From assembly GCA_034521755.1 (NCBI GenBank), contig JAXHMB010000004.1, positions 310,001 to 374,000 on the forward strand: a DNA stretch of 64,000 bases. Direction: 5' to 3'. Each line of letters opens with the position of its first letter. Within the stretch, counting starts at the first letter, position 1. This stretch comes from JAXHMB01 sp034521755. GTDB lineage: Bacteria; Bacteroidota; Rhodothermia; Balneolales; Balneolaceae. The notes below the pieces were generated by a model. It was not told the origin of the DNA and did no database searches. It saw only the letters and a list, made by a program, of their open reading frames with translations. The translations under genes were made by a program, and so were the position numbers. Below are positions 33,760 through 41,415 of this stretch, in pieces.

Positions 33760-33948
33760 TTACTCTTTAGGAACAAATGAAACCCATTCATCCATTCGCT
33801 TCAAAAATTCATAGATAGCATTCGGATCCAAGTCATCCTTATCAAGCACCAGTTCATTCCAGAGAAACACTACACGGCTCTCTAATTTATTTGCGGCTTT
33901 TGCCCGACCTGCTTGCTCACAGTTAGCGAATAAGTTTAATTTGAACAT
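33760..33948 (-). CDS. 62-residue hypothetical protein
   Basis: A small soluble protein with a helical, charged middle (KAANKLESRVVFLWNELVLDKDDLDPNAIYEFLKRMDEW). Its start overlaps, in another frame, the last 26 bp of a 58-codon upstream ORF on the same strand, an arrangement seen for translationally coupled small genes. No family recognised. Confidence 0.45.
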   Translation of the reverse strand: MFKLNLFANCEQAGRAKAANKLESRVVFLWNELVLDKDDLDPNAIYEFLKRMDEWVSFVPKE

Positions 33949-34099
33949 TTTCTGAATCTATGTTGATCTCCAGAGAGTTTTCTCTATTCATTATCCTGTT
34001 CTTGCTGATTGTGCGGGTAAAGCCATTCGGAGTAACTTCTTGGAGAGCTTTCGTTTGGTCTGCTATTGTTACTTTTACCATTATTTTGAGAGAGGTCAT
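33923..34099 (-). CDS. 58-residue hypothetical protein
   Basis: Frame from the ATG at 34099 (or 34081): MVKVTIADQTKALQEVT, RTISKNRIMNRENSLEINID and ending VQIKLIR. It is basic and has no membrane segment. Overlaps the 62-residue ORF by 26 bp. Coding status is plausible but unproven; I recognise no family. Confidence 0.35.
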   Translation of the reverse strand: MTSLKIMVKVTIADQTKALQEVTPNGFTRTISKNRIMNRENSLEINIDSENVQIKLIR

Positions 34100-34289
34100 T
34101 AGTTAACGTTGCCGTTTTGACAGGAAGATACAAAGTGTAAATCAAAGTATGTATCGTCTATTTTGATTTACTTAGATTATGCTATATCTAGCACCCCTCG
34201 AGATTATGCAATTATGACATAACATAGAACTTTTTATGGGTAAAATAGAGTAACTGATATAGTATCAATAAAAAAAGATAAGCGCAGTT

Positions 34290-34748
34290 CTAAATCCTCC
34301 CTGTTCTATTATCGATTGGATTAAACATCCCCCCATGTTCAATTTCAATCTCTGTATTTATCTCTGAAGGAATATCATTACAGGCGGGCCTTATTTGTTC
34401 GATAAGCTTCTGCTTTATTTTTTGGATATTGTCCGGACTAATAGCCTCAGACGAAGGTTGCTCAAGAATACCACAGACAAAAAGCAGATCCATCTTGTAA
34501 TGCGCATCCAAGAATCTTTTGATAGATTCATTTTTATCCGGATAGCCTACAAGAGCCTCTCGAATTGTTTGATTAAATGAGACTCCTACAAAGATGGGCT
34601 CAATACGTTCGTATGTAATCTTGGACGCATACGGCAATCCTCCAAGTAGTAGATAGAATCCTTTCTCGTCCAGGGCTTCAATATCGTCCAAAACTATATT
34701 TTCAATTTTGGTAATACCGGGTTTCCATTTAATATCAATCTTGCTCAT
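34290..34748 (-). CDS. Hypothetical protein with faint GIY-YIG-like pattern
   Basis: 152 residues, soluble. The stretch EKGFYLLLGGLPYASK...IFVGVSFNQTIREALVG has the spacing G-F-Y ... F-V-G ... R-E of a GIY-YIG nuclease module. The catalytic Glu region further on is not identifiable, so this is only a weak hint. The C-terminus (DIPSEINTEIEIEHGGMFNPIDNRTGRI) is acidic. It follows the methyltransferase gene by 33 bp on the same strand. Confidence 0.5.
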   Translation of the reverse strand: MSKIDIKWKPGITKIENIVLDDIEALDEKGFYLLLGGLPYASKITYERIEPIFVGVSFNQTIREALVGYPDKNESIKRFLDAHYKMDLLFVCGILEQPSSEAISPDNIQKIKQKLIEQIRPACNDIPSEINTEIEIEHGGMFNPIDNRTGRI

Positions 34749-34781
34749 GAATACTTCTCTAATTGATTTAATTAAGAAAAA

Positions 34782-35462
34782 TTACTGTTTCAGAAAAAAG
34801 ACAACCCGGTGGGCATATTTGAGTGGTAAAGCAGAAAGTAAAATATCTTTTATTGTCACCTTCCAGTCATTACTTTGCAGGCGATCTATTTGATGCCTGT
34901 AACGCACAAAAAACTGGTCTTTCTTGATATCAGTTATTGCAAATCCTGCCTGTGTAAAAACCCGTTTCCATTCGTCCAGAGACCGTTCTAAATATCCTTT
35001 CGAAGCAGCTGTTTTATCAGACAGCGAATATTTTGAACTCAACAAGAAATTTTTATTGGGAACCACAGCAACAAACACCCCCTTGGATTTAAGCACTCGT
35101 TTTACCTCTTGAAGTCCCACTTCCAGATTGCTAAAACACTCAAACGAATCGAATTCAAAGATATAATCAAAAGCATCTTCATGGAAAGGCATTTCCGCTC
35201 CCTTCCACAGTCGTAGGGTTGCATGTGGATCTTTTTCCTTGGCTTCTTGCATTCGTTTTTCATTTCGATGAATTCCATACGATTCAAGTCCTCTGTTATA
35301 AGCAGAACGAAATAGTTCAGAATGCCGACAATTAATAGCCAATAGCGATTCATCTTGTGTAGGCTTCAAGGTCTCCCAAAATGCCTCGTAAATAGGTTGA
35401 TGAAAAACATCCGTGTCTTCGTAATCCAACACCGATCGGAGCCATTTTGATAACGTATTCAT
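34782..35462 (-). CDS. Class I SAM-dependent methyltransferase-like protein
   Basis: 226 residues. The Rossmann-type core is recognised from GAEMPFHEDAFDYIFEFDSFECF (motif IV region), LQEVKRVLKSKGVFVAVVP (motifs V/VI) and WKRVFTQAGFAITDI. Motif I, normally a Gly-rich loop, reads LLAINCRHSELFRSAYNRG, so the canonical GxGxG is missing and SAM binding is uncertain. Substrate unknown. Operon with the downstream 152-residue gene; divergent from the MFS transporter. Confidence 0.7.
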   Translation of the reverse strand: MNTLSKWLRSVLDYEDTDVFHQPIYEAFWETLKPTQDESLLAINCRHSELFRSAYNRGLESYGIHRNEKRMQEAKEKDPHATLRLWKGAEMPFHEDAFDYIFEFDSFECFSNLEVGLQEVKRVLKSKGVFVAVVPNKNFLLSSKYSLSDKTAASKGYLERSLDEWKRVFTQAGFAITDIKKDQFFVRYRHQIDRLQSNDWKVTIKDILLSALPLKYAHRVVFFLKQ

Positions 35463-35719
35463 GCCCTTAGTAAATTAGTCGTTAGGGTAATTGTCGATAT
35501 TTGTTGATCTCTTTGACAAGAAAACACGCAAGCGATCACAAACAGCGGCAGGTTATTAAAAGTAAACTCAAAAATAGCGATTCCAATTTTAGCTTTGTAG
35601 TCGAATCCCAAAGTTTTTTGGAGTTTCCAATCAGAACAGAGTTTAAATTTGTCAGCAACACCCGTATCTTCTATGCCGAAAGAAATAATCTAACCAATAT
35701 CACTTTCCCCACATTTTTT

Positions 35720-36922
35720 GTGAACTATCTGAGTTTTGTACTTCGTGAAAAACGAATATTAACCTTTGGCCTGTCTTTTACCTTCTTTTCAAGTTTCGGA
35801 CAGACCTTTCTGATTTCTTTGTTTGTCCCGTATTTTCTACAGGATTTCAACTTGTCCAATGCCGGTTTCGGATCATTGTATTCTATAGCTACGCTCGGCA
35901 GCGCAGCCATTCTACCCTACCTGGGCCAGTGGATTGACCATTTGCCCATAAAGCAGTACAGCATGTACGTAGCCATCGGGTTATTGGCCGCCAGCATTAC
36001 ATTAGCTTTATCTTCGCATATTGCATTGCTTTTTATAGCATTATTGCTGCTGCGCCTATCGGGCCAAGGCCTGAGCGGACATACTGCCCAAACTGTTATG
36101 GCTCGATATTTTATTCAACAAAGAGGTAAAGCACTCAGTATTTCCAGCCTGGGATATCCCATTGGAGAAGGCATTTTCCCGCTCATTATAGCCGGACTGC
36201 TTTCGGTGTTGAGCTGGCGGATGACGTGGGGCGCCTTTGCCGTGGTCATTGCCCTGCTGTTTATTCCTTTTATTCAATTAGTACTCAGCGATACCCACAG
36301 CCAGCGGCTTGATGAAATAGCTAATGGCGATAAAGATGGAGAGAGCTCTCGAAAGTTTTACCAGAAAATTCTTAGCGACATCCGGTTTTGGCTGTTAGTG
36401 CCGGCTGTACTGCTGCCGGCCTTTTGGGCCACAGCCCTCTTCTTATATCAAATATCCATTGCCGAACAATTGGGATGGACGTCCGGACTCATAGCGACAG
36501 CTTTTGTGGCTTTTGCCGGCACGCGTATTGCCAGCTCGCTGGGCATTGGCCCACTCATCGACCGCTGGAGCGCACAAACACTATTTCCTTTTTATCTGAT
36601 CCCCTTTGGATTGGGACTGCTCGTAGCCTGGTTTCATCCCGGATCGTGGTCGGCCTTTTTGTATATGAGTCTATTGGGTGTTACTATGGGCATGGGCAGC
36701 AATATCAAATCGGCACTCTGGGCAGAGCTCTACGGAGAGGAAGTAATCGGAACGGTGCGTTCACTGTTTTCAGCGCTTATGGTATTCAGCACCGCTTTAA
36801 GCCCTTTTCTTGTGGGTTGGCTGTTAGACCATGATATTAGGATAACTGCAATTTTAATAGGAGCTGTTTTTACAATTGCCGTTGCATCAATTATGGCTTA
36901 TACAGCTTTTAAGACAAAATAA
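35720..36922 (+). CDS. MFS transporter
   Basis: About 400 residues with 12 hydrophobic helices from the GTG at 35720 (MNYLSFVLREKRILTFGLSF). The frame is open upstream to 35501, but the extra 73 residues look unlike a transporter and the GTG places the first helix normally. MFS signs: GSLYSIATLGSAAILPYLGQWIDH (motif A region), QGLSGHTAQTVMARYFIQQRGKALSISSLGYPIGEG, and a second half beginning near ILSDIRFWLL. Substrate unknown. Codons are GC-richer than neighbours. A DksA-like gene follows after 3 bp. Confidence 0.85.
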   Translation: MNYLSFVLREKRILTFGLSFTFFSSFGQTFLISLFVPYFLQDFNLSNAGFGSLYSIATLGSAAILPYLGQWIDHLPIKQYSMYVAIGLLAASITLALSSHIALLFIALLLLRLSGQGLSGHTAQTVMARYFIQQRGKALSISSLGYPIGEGIFPLIIAGLLSVLSWRMTWGAFAVVIALLFIPFIQLVLSDTHSQRLDEIANGDKDGESSRKFYQKILSDIRFWLLVPAVLLPAFWATALFLYQISIAEQLGWTSGLIATAFVAFAGTRIASSLGIGPLIDRWSAQTLFPFYLIPFGLGLLVAWFHPGSWSAFLYMSLLGVTMGMGSNIKSALWAELYGEEVIGTVRSLFSALMVFSTALSPFLVGWLLDHDIRITAILIGAVFTIAVASIMAYTAFKTK

Positions 36923-36925
36923 ATT

Positions 36926-37255
36926 ATGGACCAAGCCAAACAGGATGAAATGCGGGAGATCATCCAGGAAAAAATAAAGGAAACCAAAGAAGAAATTGTA
37001 CAGCTCAAAGAGCTGACCAAACCTATTGAGCCTGACAATGCCTATGGCCGATTATCCAGAATGGATGCCATCAATAACAAAACGATTAACGATGCCGCCC
37101 TCCGCAAGCAAAAAAGCCAGCTGCAAAAACTGGAACGAGCTTTAGAACGTATTGAGGAAGGCAACTACGGAACCTGCCTGAAGTGCGGAGAGGATATTCC
37201 GGTAGGACGCCTCAAATTTATGCCCTGGACCACCAAGTGCGTGAAGTGTGCTTAG
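36926..37255 (+). CDS. DksA/TraR-type C4 zinc-finger protein
   Basis: 109 residues. A coiled-coil N-terminus (IIQEKIKETKEEIVQLKEL and NKTINDAALRKQKSQLQKLERALERI) is followed by the zinc finger YGTCLKCGEDIPVGRLKFMPWTTKCVKCA with four cysteines. The coiled-coil tip lacks the DxxDxA acidic pair of E. coli DksA (it carries PDNAYGRLSRMDA), so RNA polymerase effects may differ. Three bp after the MFS stop, so cotranscribed. Confidence 0.88.
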   Translation: MDQAKQDEMREIIQEKIKETKEEIVQLKELTKPIEPDNAYGRLSRMDAINNKTINDAALRKQKSQLQKLERALERIEEGNYGTCLKCGEDIPVGRLKFMPWTTKCVKCA

Positions 37256-37368
37256 CCGTTTTCCCATTGATTTGTTTTTACGACAAAAAAGAATCAAGAA
37301 AGTGGCCACTTAAAGTTACCACAGTTGAAATAAACCAAGAGAAAAATCGTACAAGTGTTTTTAAGCTA

Positions 37369-37588
37369 TCAAAAAAATTCTGTGAAATTGTAAAAGATAG
37401 TTACTTCGGTTTGTAAAGTGATAAAGGGTGCTACAGGATCTGGTCCAAAACTATCTTCAGTGGCAATCCCTAATAAACACCCTGCCTGTTTCATACCCAA
37501 AAGCCGCCTCATAGATGCTTTTAAAACCTTCTCTTTCCCATGTTTTGTTGCCAAAACAACAGTGGACCCTTCATACCGACTGTTGGAG
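37369..37588 (-). pseudogene. DUF6671-like gene fragment
   Basis: The minus-strand frame reads RYEGSTVVLATKHGKEKVLKAS, GMKQAGCLLGIATEDSFGPDP and VAPFITLQTEVTIFYNFTEFF then stop, matching the N-terminal third of DUF6671 proteins. It lacks a proper start (it reads in from the icd remnant) and all of the C-terminal part. Function is not expected. Confidence 0.6.
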
Positions 37589-37971
37589 TTACTCTCCCTG
37601 TCCGAGCGAATAAGCAGGCTCACCATCAAATTCATATAAATTTTCAGTTTTTATGATATCAATTTCTTCCTCATTCAGACGCTCCAGCAAATTAATAAGC
37701 TGAATCTGCTTTACCGGACCATTTACTGAGTGAAACCTACATCTCCAGTGATCGGGGCTTTCAAGAAAATTTTATTCCTGCGGATGGGTTCCCATGAATC
37801 AGGTTCAATACCCGCTTTTATTCCCTTTTCATAAATTGCTTTACCTATTTCAATAGTTTCAATTTCCAAATTGGCACCGGCTGCCTCAAGAATATCTAAA
37901 GTAGCTTGCATAATTTCGGGACCGATTCCATCTCCATGGGCTACAGTAATTGGAGTACTTTTTGAGTTCAT
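37589..37971 (-). pseudogene. icd: Isocitrate dehydrogenase gene with large internal deletion
   Basis: The first 82 codons read ITVAHGDGIGPEIMQATLDIL and KIFLKAPITGDVGFTQ, the N-terminus of the long NADP-isocitrate dehydrogenase type, then a stop. In another frame immediately downstream, NGPVKQIQLINLLERLNEEE and DIIKTENLYEFDGEPAYSLGQGE* supply the exact C-terminus of the same enzyme (end TAA at 37589-37591). Roughly 370 residues in between, including the whole active site, are gone and the join is out of frame. Its promoter module at 38014-38070 is intact. Confidence 0.85.
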
Positions 37972-38332
37972 AGATTTATTTTTAGGTTAAAATTTTTCTT
38001 AAAATAGAACCTTTTATATATAAGCTTTAATTAATCTATTTAATATTTAACATAAATTTATATTTATGCTATATCTTTCTTTTTTTATATCCATATACAA
38101 GAAATGAGTTTAATCAAAAGATTTCTCAAGGGGTCTGAATAGGCATATTTTAAAAACAAGTAGCTTGAATCAAGAGGCGGGGAAACAGTGATTATTTATT
38201 GCTCTTCTCAGAGGATAAACTAATTTAAGGTAAAATAGTATTGCCCGACAGAACTACTAGACTTTTAACTCCCAAATTTTAGTAACTAACTCTTTTATTA
38301 CAGCTAATAAATGATGCATTAATGTTATTAAT
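37972..38332. other. Intergenic region between icd remnant and lysR, holding one operator module
   Basis: 361 bp, very AT-rich. The 57-bp LysR-locus module occupies 38014-38070. The remainder (38071-38332) contains no gene or RNA that I can recognise. Confidence 0.6.
38014..38070 (-). promoter_or_regulatory. 57-bp AT-rich operator module, copy P2 (before icd)
   Basis: Read on the minus strand it begins AGCATAAATATAAATTTATG, continues TTAAATATTAAA and then ATTAATTAA. The first 32 positions match copy P1 (39829) at 30. It ends 42 bp before the icd start codon. Confidence 0.7.
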
Positions 38333-39235
38333 TCATGGAATATAGCGCTTGATTTTTTTCTCTTGAAGAAAAGAAATAAAGTTTTTAGTGACAGGTGTAA
38401 GCTTTTTATTATTTCTGTAGATTATATGCCATTGAGTTGTAATTGGAAAGTCAGGAATATCCAGAACTGATATTTGATTGAGCGTCACCTCATTGGCCAG
38501 ACTAAGCTTTGATACGATAGATAATCCAATGCCGGCCCGAATTGCTTGTTTCACAGCCTCGTTAGTGCTGAGCTCCATGGTGGGTTTTTTATCTATTCCT
38601 TTTTCTTTTAGATAATTTTCCATGACCATACGTGTCCCTGAACCTTTTTCCCGGTAGATGAATGGTTGTTCTTTGAGTTGATCAACAGTAATATCTTTTT
38701 CCTTTGATAAGGGATGGTTATAAGGTGCACCTATTACTAATGGATTATCAAGAAAAGGGATTTCCGTTGTGGTATTATCATCCGGCAACTGTGTAAGTAC
38801 CGCTAGGTCATACTGGTTTTGTGAAAGATGTCGAAGAACCTCATTTCTATTGGTAACCTTCAGTGCTATATCAACCTGTGGATATCTGTTTCGAAATTCG
38901 CCCAGAAGATAAGGAAGAAAGTATTTAGCTGTTGATGCGGAAGATATAGTAAGCGTTCCTTTTAGCCCGCCTTTAAGTTGAGAAATGTCTGCGTCAAATA
39001 ATTCCAATTCCTGGTCTACTGTTTGATAAGCCTTATATAGTTTTTCACCGGCCTCAGTTAGGTAAAGTTTTCGTCCAACTATCTCTACCAATGGAATCCC
39101 TACTGCTTCTTGAAGCTGTTTTATCTGTATAGATACGGCGGGTTGTGTCATATGTAACTGGCGTGCCGCCTCTGTCATGCTCTTTTGCCGGGCTACCATC
39201 CCGAAAACATATAGTTGGTGTAAAGTAAAATGCAT
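38333..39235 (-). CDS. LysR-family regulator, CbbR-like, of the DAB/carbon locus
   Basis: 300 residues. N-terminal winged helix MHFTLHQLYVFGMVARQKS, MTEAARQLHMTQPAVSIQIKQLQEAVG, a linker helix, then a periplasmic-binding-type effector domain (GTLTISSASTAKYFLPYLLGEF, FIYREKGSGTRMVMENYL, VKQAIRAGIGLSIVSKL). It is closest in character to CbbR/YeiE-type regulators. Divergent from a 111-residue gene and close to dabBA. Three copies of a 57-bp module at this locus, one starting at base 39236 directly beside its own start codon, are probable binding sites. Confidence 0.9.
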   Translation of the reverse strand: MHFTLHQLYVFGMVARQKSMTEAARQLHMTQPAVSIQIKQLQEAVGIPLVEIVGRKLYLTEAGEKLYKAYQTVDQELELFDADISQLKGGLKGTLTISSASTAKYFLPYLLGEFRNRYPQVDIALKVTNRNEVLRHLSQNQYDLAVLTQLPDDNTTTEIPFLDNPLVIGAPYNHPLSKEKDITVDQLKEQPFIYREKGSGTRMVMENYLKEKGIDKKPTMELSTNEAVKQAIRAGIGLSIVSKLSLANEVTLNQISVLDIPDFPITTQWHIIYRNNKKLTPVTKNFISFLQEKKIKRYIP

Positions 39236-39292
39236 AGCATAAATTTTAGTTAATATATAAGATCAAAATAATTAATTAACATTTATATATGA
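39236..39292 (+). promoter_or_regulatory. 57-bp AT-rich operator module, copy P3 (lysR / 111-residue gene)
   Basis: Starts AGCATAAATTTTAGTTAATA and ends AATTAATTAACATTTATATA. It aligns without gaps to copy P1 at most positions, best in the first nine and the last 26. It touches the lysR start codon and points at the gene at 39430, so it could give autoregulation as well. Confidence 0.65.
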
Positions 39293-39429
39293 AAGCGAAT
39301 ATTTTCTTGAGGCAAAATAGATTGTCTAATAATGATCAATTATAGATGATTGATATCCATGCTGGACCATGGCCATTCGTACAATGGATTAATATCAATT
39401 GAAAGACCGAAAACTAACGATGATAACTT

Positions 39430-39765
39430 ATGAGTAATACAAATGAGCAAATAAACATTGAAGCGGAATTTTCTGACCAACTTCCTACAGAAGATTTAAT
39501 CTTAGTAGAGGGAACATTTACACCTTCGGAAGCTAAAGAAGTACTAATGAGCCTTATTAACAGTAAAATTTCGTTTCACAACTTAAAAAACCTGCGCTCT
39601 TATGAACGCAGTGGAAGCGAAGACAAGGAATCAAAAAAAAGGATCACAGAGCTGGAAAAAATGCGTAAAAAGTTATTGACTATTTTAAAAGATACTGACA
39701 AAAACGGAGTTTCTGTCAAAATAGAATCACAAATAAATATTGAATTCTTAAATCACTCAATATAA
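39430..39765 (+). CDS. Conserved hypothetical protein of the LysR/DAB locus
   Basis: 111 residues: an acidic start (MSNTNEQINIEAEFSDQLPTED), a strand ILVEGTFTPSEAKEVLMSLINSKISFHNLKNLRSYER, a charged helix SKKRITELEKMRKKLLTIL and a closing strand VSVKIESQINIEFL. I have a recollection of similar short proteins in Bacteroidota and relatives, without known function. It lies between lysR and dabB with operator modules on both sides, so a role in bicarbonate/CO2 homeostasis is likely from context only. Confidence 0.65.
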   Translation: MSNTNEQINIEAEFSDQLPTEDLILVEGTFTPSEAKEVLMSLINSKISFHNLKNLRSYERSGSEDKESKKRITELEKMRKKLLTILKDTDKNGVSVKIESQINIEFLNHSI

Positions 39766-39828
39766 CCTCCCTTTTGGTTTTCAATAATCCCAAGATTGGA
39801 AAACTCATCAGCTACATTTCAAAAACAC

Positions 39829-39885
39829 AGCATAAATATATATTTATGCTAAATATTAAAATCATTAATTAATATTTATTTATGG
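39829..39885 (+). promoter_or_regulatory. 57-bp AT-rich operator module, copy P1 (before dabB)
   Basis: The first 22 bp (39829-39850) are a perfect palindrome with arm AGCATAAATAT. Then follow TAAATATTAAA, ATTAATTAA and TATTTATTTATG. It ends 69 bp before the dabB start codon. An internal TNA-N7-TNA spacing, as used by CbbR-type LysR proteins, can be fitted. Confidence 0.7.
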
Positions 39886-39954
39886 TATTGCCTACATTCA
39901 GCGCGGCAAGTACATAGATCTTAATCATAATTCTTAAAATTTATTGTAAATAGT

Positions 39955-41396
39955 ATGGCGCCCCAATCAAGGATTAAGAGTCTAAGGCAGAAAAATCGAC
40001 CTTTTTCCAGAGTGATGGTCATTTTAATTTGGGTCCTGACCCTATCCCTTACCGCATCGTTATCGATCTCATTCTTTTATCCACTGAAAATTCACTTTGG
40101 TCAAATCCTGATCGTAGACCATCTTGGTCTTATTATTAGTACAGCTGTTGCTCTCTTCAGCAGTATTGTGCTCAGTTACTCAGCCAGATACCTTGCCGGA
40201 AATAAGAAACTCCGCCGATTTTTTATTAATTGTATCCTTTTTACAGTATCGGCTATCACAATGGCTATTGCTAATCACATTTTATTATTTATTGCTGCCT
40301 GGCTGTGCATGGGACTACTAATGGCAGAGTTGATCGGAGGATATACACAATATCATGAGGGAATAGCCTCCAGAAGAAATGCACGAAATTACTTTTTGCT
40401 AAGTACAGCGTTGGTATCTGCCGGATTAGTATGGCTTGCTTTACTTACCGGTGCCTGGCAAATTTCAGAAATAATATCTTCAGTTGAAACTGGGCAACAA
40501 TTCGTTGTTTCGGGTGCCGCAATATTTCTTATTGGCGGTGCAGTTGTGCAATCAGCACTCTTCCCCTTTCAGCGTTGGTTGATGTCGTCCATGACGGCCC
40601 CCACACCGGCATCTGCACTTATGCATGCCGGATTCGTGAATGCCGGGGCTGTACTTCTTGCGCGTACAGCCCCAGTTCTTTATGTCAGCGATTTACTATG
40701 GATATTGGTTCTGGCAGGCGGGATAGGTGCTCTCATCGGTAAGTTCAGCAAATTTGTGCAGGCAAACATCAAGCAAAAATTAGCCTGTTCAACGACCGCT
40801 CAGATGGGCTTTATGTTGCTTCAGTGCGGCTTGGGATTCTTTTCGGCTGCTATTGCTCATCTGATCCTGCATGGTTTCTACAAAGCTTATTTATTTCTTT
40901 CGTCCGGCAATAATATAACACAAGAATCACCCAGCAATGGGGATAGCAAACGAAGTTGGAAGCAATGGTATCTGCCCGTCACAATAATCAGTGGTTTGGC
41001 GGGAGGATGGCTTTTTGCCATTACCACGGGCAAGGGCCTGGAACTAAACAGCGGTTTTTTTCTCACATTTGTAATTGTACTAACCGTTATTCACGGGCGC
41101 AGGATTTCCTCGGCAGGTCTTCGCTGCCACTGTTTTCCCGCCTTATTGCTCTCCCGATGGTTATCATTCCAGCACTCTTTTCATATGCCATTGTTTTTAA
41201 TGGTATTTCTTTGCTAATGCAGCAAGTTCCAATGGCCGAAGTTGCCTTACCCATTTCGTGGGATCAAATAATTATGGGGATACTGTATCTGATTACCTTC
41301 TTAGCTATCGAGCTTAAGTGGTATAAAAAATCCCGGCGGCTTTACGTATACCTCTTAAACATTTCACAACCTAAATCCAATACTATACTTCAGTAA
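39955..41396 (+). pseudogene. dabB: dabB: membrane subunit of DAB inorganic-carbon uptake, one frameshift
   Basis: An NADH-quinone oxidoreductase subunit L-like protein (about 480 residues when joined). Helices with LSYSARYLAG, ALFPFQRWLMSSMTAPTPASALMHAGFVNAG and HLILHGFYKAYLFLSSG show the proton-translocating core that pairs with DabA. The first frame runs to about 41095; there one G is missing from CACGGG|GCGCAG and the second frame continues AQDFLGRSSLPLFSRLIAL to the stop at 41394-41396. All other sequence is intact, so either a recent mutation or a sequence error. dabA follows 19 bp downstream. Confidence 0.85.
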
Positions 41397-41415
41397 CTGA
41401 ACAGTTAACAATTCA

